Positions 1 through 6,960 of a DNA stretch of 24,198 bases are shown one piece after another. Below the pieces are notes generated by a model. The model had not been told where the DNA came from. It did not search any database and saw only the letters and a program-made list of their open reading frames with translations. Each line of letters opens with the position of its first letter. Positions within the stretch are counted from its first letter, which is position 1. Source of the DNA: CAYYFX01 sp964571855 (GTDB lineage: Bacteria > ARS69); NCBI GenBank assembly GCA_964571855.1, contig CAZNDO010000033.1:1-24198 (forward strand), given 5' to 3'. The position numbers were made by a program, and so were the translations under genes.

Positions 1-14
1 CGCGAAGCTTCGCG
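1..14. repeat. 14-bp perfect palindrome downstream of hemW
   Basis: The first 14 bases read CGCGAAGCTTCGCG on both strands. It lies just past the hemW stop codon (34-36), so on the minus strand it could form part of a 3' hairpin. There is no T-run, and the window edge cuts off whatever lies beyond, so a terminator role cannot be shown. Confidence 0.35.
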
Positions 15-33
15 CGACTTCCGGGACGCGACA

Positions 34-1188
34 CTAGGGGGCGAGGAGGGACTCGAACACCGAGTCGGCCAGCAGGCGGCCGCGGGGCGTGAGCCGGCCG
101 CGGCCGTCCTCGCCGATCTCGACGCGGTCGTCCCGCCGGGCTTCCGCGATCGCGGCCCGCAGCCGGTCGGCCCCCGCCACGCCCGCGAGCCGCGCCTCCA
201 CGTCCACGCCGGCCGACGTGCGCAGCCCCAGGTAGAGGTCCTCCGCCGCCCAGGTGGCATCGTCCAGCACCTCGGCGGGCTCGCCCGCGCCCTGCCCCGC
301 CTCGACGCGACGCACGTACTCGTCCAGGTCCGCCACGTTCGTCCAGCGCGCGTTGCGCACGTGCGACGCCGCGCTCGCGCCCACGCCGAGGAGGTCGCCG
401 CCCTGCCAGCCCGCGAGGTTGTGGCGGCACTCGCGGCCGGGGCGCGCGAAATTCGAGATCTCGTAGCGGTGCACGTCGTGCCGCGCCAGCACGTCCTCCG
501 CGGCCTCGAACATGTCGGCGCGCGCATCCTCGTCCGGCGGCACGAACGTCCCCGCCGCGCGCCGGCGCGTGAGGCGCGTGCCTTCCTCGAACGTCAGCTC
601 GTAGGCGCTCACGTGCTCGGGACCCATGGCCGCGGCCTCGTCCAGCTCCGCGGCCCAGTCCGCCGGCGTCTGGCCCGGTCGGCCGAAGATCAGGTCCACG
701 CCCACGTTGTGGAAGCCGGCGGCGCGCGCCGCGCGCAATGCCGCCGCGTTCTCCTCCACCGTGTGCGTGCGGGTGAGCGTCCGCAGCCCGTCCGCGCGCA
801 GGGACTGCCAGCCCAGCGTCAGCCGGTTCACGCCGGCCGCGCGCCACGCGTCCAGCGCCGCCGCGCCCAGCCCGTCCGGGTTCGCCTCCAGGCTGACCTC
901 GGCGTTCGGCTCGAACGCGAACGCCTCCCGCGCTGTCGCGCAAAGCGCCGCCACGTCCGAATTGTCCATGAGGCTCGGCGTGCCGCCGCCGAAGTACAGC
1001 GAGTGCACGCGGCGCCCGGCGAAGCGCGGATCCGCCGCCATCGCGGCGATCTCCCGCCGCACCGCCGCCACGTACCGCGCGCGGACATCCCGCCGCCCCA
1101 CGACGAAGTAGAACGCGCAGTAGTGGCAACGGGCCGCGCAGAACGGGAAGTGGACGTACAGGCCGACGGGCGACGCTTCCGCCGTCAC
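34..1188 (-). CDS. hemW: HemW-like radical SAM protein (heme chaperone)
   Basis: 384 residues, start GTG. HemW proteins are radical SAM relatives of coproporphyrinogen III dehydrogenase (HemN) that bind heme and deliver it to respiratory enzymes. The [4Fe-4S]/SAM cluster motif is C17-x3-C21-x2-C24 in FPFCAARCHYC, followed by the SAM-binding GGGTPS at about 67-72. The C-terminal HemN-type domain is present and the length matches the family (about 380). The GTG was chosen because it overlaps the lepA stop as GTGA, implying translational coupling, and because the conserved YVHFPFC block begins 10 residues later. Oddity: the usual HNxxY(W) heme-binding motif reads HNLAGW, with Gly where Tyr is expected. 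It is the last gene of a DUF5683-lepB-lepA-hemW run. Older annotations would call it an oxygen-independent coproporphyrinogen III oxidase. Confidence 0.93.
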   Translation of the reverse strand: MTAEASPVGLYVHFPFCAARCHYCAFYFVVGRRDVRARYVAAVRREIAAMAADPRFAGRRVHSLYFGGGTPSLMDNSDVAALCATAREAFAFEPNAEVSLEANPDGLGAAALDAWRAAGVNRLTLGWQSLRADGLRTLTRTHTVEENAAALRAARAAGFHNVGVDLIFGRPGQTPADWAAELDEAAAMGPEHVSAYELTFEEGTRLTRRRAAGTFVPPDEDARADMFEAAEDVLARHDVHRYEISNFARPGRECRHNLAGWQGGDLLGVGASAASHVRNARWTNVADLDEYVRRVEAGQGAGEPAEVLDDATWAAEDLYLGLRTSAGVDVEARLAGVAGADRLRAAIAEARRDDRVEIGEDGRGRLTPRGRLLADSVFESLLAP

Positions 1189-2987
1189 CGCTCGATCTTC
1201 AGCACGGAGAGGAAGGCCTCCTGCGGGACGTTCACCGTCCCCACCTGCTTCATGCGCTTCTTGCCTTCCTTCTGCTTCTCCAGGAGCTTGCGCTTGCGCG
1301 TGATGTCGCCGCCGTAGCACTTCGCGATCACGTTCTTCCGCAACGCGGAGATCGTCTCGCGCGCGATCACCTTGCTCCCGATGGCCGCCTGGATGGCGAT
1401 GGCGAACTGCTGGCGCGGGATCACTTCCTTCAGCTTCTCGCACAGCCGCCGGCCCCAGTCGTACGCCTTCTCGCGGTGCACCACCATGGACAGGGCGTCC
1501 ACCGGATCCCCGTTCAGCAGGATGTCCAGCTTCACCATGGGCGCGGCGCGGTACGGGCCGAAGTCGTAGTCGAAGCTGGCGTACCCGCGGGTGATGGACT
1601 TCAGCTTGTCGTAGAAGTCGAAGATGATCTCGGCCAGCGGGAACTCGTAGTGCAGCACGACGCGCGTGGGGTCCAGGTACTCCATGCCGAGCTGCGTCCC
1701 GCGCCGGTCCTGCCCCAGCTTCATGATGTTCCCGATGTAGTCCGTGGGCATCACGATCTCGGCCTTGACCGTGGGCTCCTCGATGCGGTCGATGCGCGCG
1801 GGCGACGGGAGCTGCGTGGGGCTCTCGATCTCCAGCATCGTGCCGTCCGTGAGGTACACGTGGTACGGCACCGTGGGCACGGTGCCGATGAGGTCCAGGT
1901 CGAACTCCCGCTCCAGGCGCTCCTGGACGATCTCGCGGTGCAAGAGCCCCAGGAAGCCGCAGCGGAAGCCGAAGCCGAGCGCCGTGGACGTCTCCGGCTC
2001 GTAGTGCAACGACGAGTCGTTCAGCTTCAGCTTGTCCAGGGCGTCGCGCAGGTTCTCGTACTGGTCCGCGTCCACCGGGTAGAACCCGGAGAACACCATG
2101 GACTTCGCCTCCACGTAGCCGATGAGCGGCTCGGCGGCGGGACGCGCCGCGTCCGTGATGGTGTCCCCCACCTTCGCGTCGGCCAGGTTCTTCACGCCGG
2201 CCACCACGTAGCCCACCTCGCCGGCGGACAGCTCGTCCTTCGGCACCATGGTGAGGCGCAGCGTGCCCACCTCGTCCACCAGGTACTCCTGGCCGTTCGA
2301 GAAGAACCGGATGGTCATCCCCTTGCGCAGCACGCCGTCCACCACGCGCACGTACGCCACCGCGCCGCGGTACTGGTCGAACGCGGAGTCGAAGATGAGC
2401 GCGCGCACCGGCGCGTCCGGATCCCCCTCGGGCGGCGGGACGCGGCGGATCATCTCCTCGAGGAGCGTCTCCACGCCGAGCCCGGACTTCGCGCTGATGG
2501 ATACGATCTCCGCGGGATCGCACCCGAGGAGATCCACGATCTGCCCCTTCGTGCGCTCCGGCTCCGCGCCCGGCAGGTCCACCTTGTTCACGACCGGCAC
2601 GATCTCGAGGTCGTTGTCCAGCGCGAGGTGCAGGTTCGAGATGGTCTGCGCCTCCACGCCCTGGCTGGCGTCCACGACGAGCAAGGCACCCTCGCACGCG
2701 GCCAGGCTGCGCGACACCTCGTAGGAGAAGTCCACGTGGCCCGGCGTGTCGATGAGGTTCAGCACGTACGGCGTGCCGTCCTTCGCCTTCCAGTCCATGC
2801 GGATGGCGTGCGCCTTGATGGTGATGCCGCGCTCCTTCTCCAGGTCCATGGAGTCCAGCACCTGTCCCTGCGCCTTGTCGGCGGACAGCGTGCCCGTGAG
2901 CGCGAGGAGCCGATCCGCGAGGGTCGACTTCCCGTGGTCGATGTGGGCCACGATGCAGAAGTTGCGGATGCGCTGGAGACGGTTCAT
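1185..2987 (-). CDS. lepA: Elongation factor 4 (LepA) translational GTPase
   Basis: 600 residues, the standard LepA length. LepA is a ribosome-associated GTPase that acts on stalled or initiating ribosomes in the cytoplasm. GTPase motifs are clear: G1 AHIDHGKST (14-22), a switch region RGITIKA (about 53-59), G3 DTPGH (80-84) and G4 NKVD (134-137). EF-G-like domains and the LepA-specific C-terminal domain follow, ending in FLSVLKIER. The start ATG (MNRLQRIRNFCIVAHIDHGKS) is the family's usual N-terminus and overlaps the lepB stop as ATGA. The stop overlaps the hemW GTG as GTGA, so lepB, lepA and hemW are probably translationally coupled. The lepB-lepA neighbourhood is also seen in Proteobacteria, although there lepA usually precedes lepB. 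Confidence 0.97.
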   Translation of the reverse strand: MNRLQRIRNFCIVAHIDHGKSTLADRLLALTGTLSADKAQGQVLDSMDLEKERGITIKAHAIRMDWKAKDGTPYVLNLIDTPGHVDFSYEVSRSLAACEGALLVVDASQGVEAQTISNLHLALDNDLEIVPVVNKVDLPGAEPERTKGQIVDLLGCDPAEIVSISAKSGLGVETLLEEMIRRVPPPEGDPDAPVRALIFDSAFDQYRGAVAYVRVVDGVLRKGMTIRFFSNGQEYLVDEVGTLRLTMVPKDELSAGEVGYVVAGVKNLADAKVGDTITDAARPAAEPLIGYVEAKSMVFSGFYPVDADQYENLRDALDKLKLNDSSLHYEPETSTALGFGFRCGFLGLLHREIVQERLEREFDLDLIGTVPTVPYHVYLTDGTMLEIESPTQLPSPARIDRIEEPTVKAEIVMPTDYIGNIMKLGQDRRGTQLGMEYLDPTRVVLHYEFPLAEIIFDFYDKLKSITRGYASFDYDFGPYRAAPMVKLDILLNGDPVDALSMVVHREKAYDWGRRLCEKLKEVIPRQQFAIAIQAAIGSKVIARETISALRKNVIAKCYGGDITRKRKLLEKQKEGKKRMKQVGTVNVPQEAFLSVLKIER

Positions 2988-3751
2988 TCGGATGCGGGCG
3001 GGGCTCCGGGGTGGGACGCGTGCGCCTGCTCCATGCCGCGCGCGTACACCTTGCTGTAGTCGGTGGCGATCCACTTGCCGATGCGGGTGATCCGCGGCCG
3101 GCCGAGCACGAGCTCCAGGAGCCCGCGCACCCAGTTCTGCGGCAGGCTGCGCACGAACGCGGGGGCCTTCGACGGGTCCGTGGACCAGTACAGGACGAGG
3201 GCGTGCCCCACCACGCGGTCCGGGGCGAGCGGCCCCCAGTACCGGCTGTCCTGGCTGTTGTTCCGGTTGTCGCCCATCATGAAGAGCGCGTCTTCCGGGA
3301 TGCGCAGCGGCCGGTCCACGGCGAACTGCGGCGGCTGCCCGCCGTGCGGGTACGGCTTCACCGCCTTGTACGGCTCCGTGAGCGGCGCGCCGTCCACGAA
3401 GACCTGGTCGTCCGCCACGAGCAGCGTCTCCCCGCCCGTGCCGATGCAGCGCTTGATGAAGTCCTGCTCGGTGGTGGGCGCCTTGAACACGATGATGTCC
3501 CCGCGCTCGGGCTTGCGCAGGCCGGGCAGCCGCCAGTCCGTGAACGGCACGCGCGCGCCGTAGGAGATCTTCTCCACGAGCAGGAAGTCCCCCACGAGCA
3601 GCGTGTCCTCCATGGACCCGGACGGGATGCGGAACGCCTGCACGAGGAACGTCCGGATGAACAGCGCGATGGCCAGCGCGAAGACCGCCGTCTTGACGGT
3701 CTCGACGAACCCGCCCTTCTTCGGGGGCGCCGTCCCTTTCCTCGCGGCCAT
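2984..3751 (-). CDS. lepB: Type I signal peptidase
   Basis: 255 residues. This membrane-anchored serine protease removes signal peptides from exported proteins on the outer face of the inner membrane. One N-terminal membrane segment (about 20-39) precedes the catalytic block RIPSGSMEDTL with nucleophile Ser46. The general-base Lys is Lys100 in FIKRCIGTGGE, and the conserved box MGDNRNNSQDSRYWGPL lies at about 159-175. A single N-terminal anchor resembles the Gram-positive and many non-proteobacterial enzymes rather than the two-anchor E. coli LepB. An AGGAGGAG ribosome-binding site lies 6 bases before the ATG. The stop overlaps the lepA start (ATGA). The C-terminal tail past about residue 240 is low-complexity. 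Confidence 0.96.
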   Translation of the reverse strand: MAARKGTAPPKKGGFVETVKTAVFALAIALFIRTFLVQAFRIPSGSMEDTLLVGDFLLVEKISYGARVPFTDWRLPGLRKPERGDIIVFKAPTTEQDFIKRCIGTGGETLLVADDQVFVDGAPLTEPYKAVKPYPHGGQPPQFAVDRPLRIPEDALFMMGDNRNNSQDSRYWGPLAPDRVVGHALVLYWSTDPSKAPAFVRSLPQNWVRGLLELVLGRPRITRIGKWIATDYSKVYARGMEQAHASHPGAPPASE

Positions 3752-3763
3752 CGGCCTCTCCTC

Positions 3764-4282
3764 CTAGAACCGGACTCCCACTTCCACGCGGCGCTCCGCG
3801 GGATCCACGGCGCCGAACAGCTCCCGGTCCTCCTCGAGCTCGCGCTCGAAGTTCCCGAGATGCGCGTCCACGTACGCGTCCACCGCGCCGTAGAAGGCGC
3901 CGATCAGCGCCCAGAAGATCATGTCCCGGCGCCGGTCGAAGTGCTCCTGCGCCGAGTCCCGCGCGATCCCCGCGAGCGCCATCCCCTCGGCGTCGGTGCG
4001 GTCCGCCAGCGCGTCCGCCCGTCGCTGCGACTCGTGCGCCTCGCGGTGCTCCTCGATCAGCCGGGTGAGGACGTAGGCCTGCACCGTCATCACCACCGCG
4101 GCCTTCTTCGACTTCCCGTTGGTGATCTGCCCCCAGGCCGGCACCACCACGCTGCGCACGGCCCGCGCGAACGGGCTGGGCGTGCCCTCGGGCACCGGCT
4201 CCGCCGCCCGCGCCGCGCCGCCCGCGACGGCGCCGGTCACGATCCCCAGGAGCGCCGCGACGCACGCGCGCCGCGCGGCCAC
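3764..4282 (-). CDS. DUF5683-like exported protein
   Basis: 172 residues from the chosen GTG. The N-terminus looks like a signal peptide: Arg pair, hydrophobic Ala/Leu/Val stretch, and an ARAAEP cleavage-like site at about 26-29. The mature part has SVVVPAWGQITNGKSKKA (about 43-60), then an amphipathic helix rich in Glu/Arg/Ala, a membrane-like segment FWALIGAFYGAVDAYVDAHL (about 125-144), and a C-terminus VEVGVRF. The P-x-GQ-x-NG plus DAYVDAHL pattern matches my memory of the DUF5683 family of short envelope proteins of unknown function. The final Phe is typical of outer-membrane strands, but there is only one such strand. The longer upstream frame was rejected because it would read through the tRNA-Sec. 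The GTG lies 10 bases after the tRNA CCA end, so tRNA and mRNA may share a transcript. lepB follows after 12 bases. Confidence 0.72.
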   Translation of the reverse strand: MAARRACVAALLGIVTGAVAGGAARAAEPVPEGTPSPFARAVRSVVVPAWGQITNGKSKKAAVVMTVQAYVLTRLIEEHREAHESQRRADALADRTDAEGMALAGIARDSAQEHFDRRRDMIFWALIGAFYGAVDAYVDAHLGNFERELEEDRELFGAVDPAERRVEVGVRF

Positions 4283-4292
4283 CCCCTTCGTC

Positions 4293-4390
4293 TGGCGGGA
4301 ATGTGTGGGAATCGAACCCACCCCGGATGGTTTCAGCACCCGACGGAAGGATTTGAAGTCCTCGAGGTTCACCAGAACCCGCCCATTCCC
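4293..4390 (-). tRNA. selC: tRNA-Sec(TCA), selenocysteine tRNA
   Basis: A 98-nt tRNA, including the encoded CCA. The anticodon loop is CTTCAAA with anticodon TCA (plus-strand 4354-4356) on a 5-bp stem. The features are those of bacterial tRNA-Sec: a long acceptor stem (GGGAATGG against ACATTCCC, 7 pairs plus a G-A eighth position), a 6-bp D stem GGGTTC/GAACCT closing a 4-nt TGGT loop, a long variable arm with 6-bp stem CGGGTG/CATCCG, and a T arm GTGGG-TTCGATT-CCCAC. The discriminator is G, followed by CCA. It charges with Ser, which SelA converts to selenocysteine, and SelB brings it to in-frame UGA. selA, selB and selD are not in this window. It lies 25 bases after the ridA stop with no obvious promoter of its own. 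Confidence 0.93.
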
Positions 4391-4415
4391 GGGAAGTGCC
4401 CGCCGTGGCGCGCCG

Positions 4416-4799
4416 TCAGCCCGTCCGCGCCACGACCTCGATCTCGACCGCCGCCCCCCTCGGCAACGCCCGCACCGCCACCGTGGACCGCGCCGGCGGG
4501 TCCTTCGGGAAGCGCGCGGCATACACCTCGTTCACGGTGGCGAAGTCCCCCATGTCCGTGAGGAAGATGGTGGTCTTCACGACCTGCGAGAACGAGCTCC
4601 CGGCCGCATGGAGCACCGCCTCCAGGTTCTTCATCACCTGCTCCGCCTGCGCCCGCACGTCCGCCCCGACCAGCTCCCCGGTCGCCGGCACGAGTGCGAT
4701 CTGCCCCGCCGTGTACACGAACCCGCCCGCCACGACCGCCTGGCTGTACGGCCCGATGGCCGCCGGCGCCCTGTCCGTGAGCACGATCCGCCGATCCAT
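4416..4799 (-). CDS. ridA: RidA family reactive imine/enamine deaminase
   Basis: 127 residues, the usual RidA (YjgF/YER057c/UK114) length. RidA hydrolyses reactive 2-aminoacrylate and related imines released by PLP enzymes, protecting those enzymes in the cytoplasm. Diagnostic blocks are APAAIGPYSQAV (11-22), YTAGQIAL (29-36), FLTDMGDFATVNEVY (79-93) and PPARSTVAV (101-109), where Arg104 is the carboxylate-binding Arg, followed by the Glu-containing VEIEV. The ATG was chosen because it gives the canonical MDRRIV start; the upstream frame runs through a palindromic repeat. A GAGG lies 3 bases before the ATG, which is tight. It sits between a large inverted repeat and tRNA-Sec. Confidence 0.94.
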   Translation of the reverse strand: MDRRIVLTDRAPAAIGPYSQAVVAGGFVYTAGQIALVPATGELVGADVRAQAEQVMKNLEAVLHAAGSSFSQVVKTTIFLTDMGDFATVNEVYAARFPKDPPARSTVAVRALPRGAAVEIEVVARTG

Positions 4800-4858
4800 G
4801 ACCTCAACCCCTTCCCTCAGGCACCTTCCGGGCCGCCGTCCGTCCGGCCCGGCACCCC

Positions 4859-5058
4859 GGATCGGCTCCAGGCTCCCGAGTCCCGGCCGGCGAGCCGGAC
4901 GGGTCGGGTGCCCCGGGACCCTTCTCGCGGGCGTTCGAGCACGCACGCCACGCGCCCGAAGGGCGCGGCGCGTTCGCGCGCAGAGGCCCGTGAGAAGGGT
5001 CCCGGGGCACCCGGCCCATCCGCTCGCCGGCCGGGACTCGGGAGCCTGGAGCCGATCC
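4859..5058. repeat. 200-bp composite palindromic element between glmS and ridA
   Basis: The left arm 4859-4895 is the exact reverse complement of 5022-5058 (37 nt). After a diverged block of 12/11 nt (4896-4907 and 5011-5021), 4908-4926 is the exact reverse complement of 4992-5010 (19 nt). The 65-nt centre carries its own hairpin, CGCGCCC-GAA-GGGCGCG (4951-4967). The transcript could fold into one very long stem with an inner hairpin. It starts about 45 bases past the glmS stop and ends about 60 bases before ridA on the minus strand. It could terminate or stabilise the glmS mRNA, or be a REP/MITE-like mobile repeat. No transposase or clear target duplication was seen. Confidence 0.9.
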
Positions 5059-5102
5059 CCGGGCCACCGCCGCACGGCCGGCGCCCCGGAGAGCGCCCCA
5101 TC

Positions 5103-6938
5103 CTACTCGACGGTTACGCTCTTGGCGAGGTTGCGCGGCTGGTCGACGTCGCAGCCGCGGCCCACGGCGATGTGGTAGGCCAGGAGCTGCAGGGGGATCA
5201 CGGACAGGATGGGCATGAGGCAGGGCAGCGTGCTCGGGATGTGGATGACGTGGTCCACCTTCTCGCGGATGTCGTCGTCGCCCTCCGTGGCGATGGCGAT
5301 CACGCGGCCGCTGCGCGCGCGGACCTCCTCGATGTTGCCCACGACCTTCTCGTAGGCGCGGTCCCGCGGCGCGATGAACACCACCGGCATGTTCTTGTCG
5401 ATGAGCGCGATGGGCCCGTGCTTCATCTCCGCCGCGGGATACCCCTCGGCGTGGATGTAGCTGATCTCCTTCAGCTTCAGCGCGCCCTCCATGGCCACCG
5501 GGTAGTTGTAGCCGCGCCCGAGGTACAGGACGTTCTCGTGGCTCTTGTACGCTTCCGCGAGCGCGCGGATCTCCGCGTCCTTGTCCAGGATGCGCTGGAT
5601 GCGCTCCGGCAGCCGCTGCATCTCCTCGATGAACTCGCGCCCGGCGCCGCGATCCATGCCCTTCAGCCGCGCGAACATGAGCGTCATGAGCGCGAGCACG
5701 GTGATCTGCCCGGTGAACGCCTTCGTGCTGGCCACGCCGATCTCGGGACCGGCGTGGATGTACGTGCCGCCGTCCGACTCGCGCGCGATGGTGGAGCCCA
5801 CCACGTTGCAGATGCCGAGCGCGCGGGCGCCCTTCATCTTCGCCTCGCGCATGGCCCACAGCGTGTCCATGGTCTCGCCGGACTGGCTGATCGCGATGGC
5901 CAGCGTGTTCGGCGTGACGATGGGGTTGCGGTAGCGGAACTCGGAGGCGTACTCCACCTCCACCGGGATGCGCGCCATCTCCTCCAGCATGTACTCGCCG
6001 ATCACGCCGGCGTGGAACGACGTGCCGCACGCGGTGATGATGATGCGCTCCACCGAGCGCAGCTCGTCGTCCTCCATGTTCATGCCGCCGAGGTGCGCGG
6101 TGGCCGCCTCCGTGTCGAAGCGGCCGCGCATGGCGTTGTGCACGGTCTCCGGCTGCTCGAAGATCTCCTTGAGCATGAAGTGCGGATAGCCCTGCTTCTC
6201 GATGGCCTCCAGGTCCCACTCGATCTCGTTGATCTCCTTGGAGACCTCCACGTTGTCCAGGCTGGTGGTGCGGAACGTCTCCCGCTCCACCACCGCCATC
6301 TCGTGGTCGTCCAGGTAGATCACCTGCCGCGTGTGGTGCAGGATGGCGGCCACGTCCGAGGCCACGAAGTTCTGCCGCTCGCCGATGCCCACCACGAGCG
6401 GGCTGCCGTTGCGCGCCACCACGATCCGGTCCGGCTCGTCCGCGCACACCACCGCGATGCCGTACGTGCCCTCCACGCGCTTGAGCGCGAGGCGTACCGC
6501 GTCCTCCAGGTCCCCGGCGTAGTAGTGGCCGATGAGCTTCGCCAGCACCTCGGTGTCGGTCTCGGTCTCGAAGACCAGGCCCGCGTCCTCCATCTGCCGG
6601 CGCAGCACGCGGTAGTTCTCGATGATGCCGTTGTGCACGACCGCGATCTTCGACTCCGCGTCCGTGTGCGGGTGCGCGTTCGTGCTGTTCGGGGCGCCGT
6701 GCGTGGCCCACCGCGTGTGCGCGATGCCCACGCTGCCGCGCGCGTCCAGCTGCCCGTTGGACGCGATCAGCTTCTCCAGGTTGGAGATCTTGCCGGCGCA
6801 CTTCTTCACGCGCACGCGGCCGTCCGCCACCAGCGCGACGCCCGCCGAGTCGTACCCGCGGTACTCCAGGCGCTTCAGCCCTTCGATGAGGATCGGGAGC
6901 ATCGGCTGCGCCCCGATGTAACCGACGATGCCGCACAT
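5103..6938 (-). CDS. glmS: Glutamine--fructose-6-phosphate aminotransferase (isomerizing)
   Basis: 611 residues, the normal GlmS length. It makes glucosamine-6-phosphate from fructose-6-phosphate and glutamine, the first step to UDP-GlcNAc for peptidoglycan and lipopolysaccharide. The N-terminus MCGIVGYIG places the catalytic Cys2 of the class II glutaminase domain, with HTRWATHG (74-81) and HNGIIENY (about 103-110). Two SIS isomerase domains follow: the first with ACGTSFHAG and SQSGETMDT, the second with LGRGYNYPVAMEGALKLKE, and the family's C-terminal KSVTVE. An AGGAGGG ribosome-binding site precedes the ATG. It lies 22 bases after glmM, so both steps of the pathway are co-transcribed. No glmS ribozyme was recognised in the short upstream gap. 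Confidence 0.97.
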   Translation of the reverse strand: MCGIVGYIGAQPMLPILIEGLKRLEYRGYDSAGVALVADGRVRVKKCAGKISNLEKLIASNGQLDARGSVGIAHTRWATHGAPNSTNAHPHTDAESKIAVVHNGIIENYRVLRRQMEDAGLVFETETDTEVLAKLIGHYYAGDLEDAVRLALKRVEGTYGIAVVCADEPDRIVVARNGSPLVVGIGERQNFVASDVAAILHHTRQVIYLDDHEMAVVERETFRTTSLDNVEVSKEINEIEWDLEAIEKQGYPHFMLKEIFEQPETVHNAMRGRFDTEAATAHLGGMNMEDDELRSVERIIITACGTSFHAGVIGEYMLEEMARIPVEVEYASEFRYRNPIVTPNTLAIAISQSGETMDTLWAMREAKMKGARALGICNVVGSTIARESDGGTYIHAGPEIGVASTKAFTGQITVLALMTLMFARLKGMDRGAGREFIEEMQRLPERIQRILDKDAEIRALAEAYKSHENVLYLGRGYNYPVAMEGALKLKEISYIHAEGYPAAEMKHGPIALIDKNMPVVFIAPRDRAYEKVVGNIEEVRARSGRVIAIATEGDDDIREKVDHVIHIPSTLPCLMPILSVIPLQLLAYHIAVGRGCDVDQPRNLAKSVTVE

Positions 6939-6960
6939 GGTCTCCGCCCTCCTGGAGGCG

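Noticed and set aside
34..2697. Long minus-strand frame joining hemW to an N-terminal extension over lepA
   Set aside because: The part over lepA is out of phase with that well-recognised gene. The hemW homology begins only at the GTG near 1188.
6939..6960. glmS ribozyme upstream of glmS
   Set aside because: Only 22 bases separate glmM and glmS, far too few for the ribozyme.
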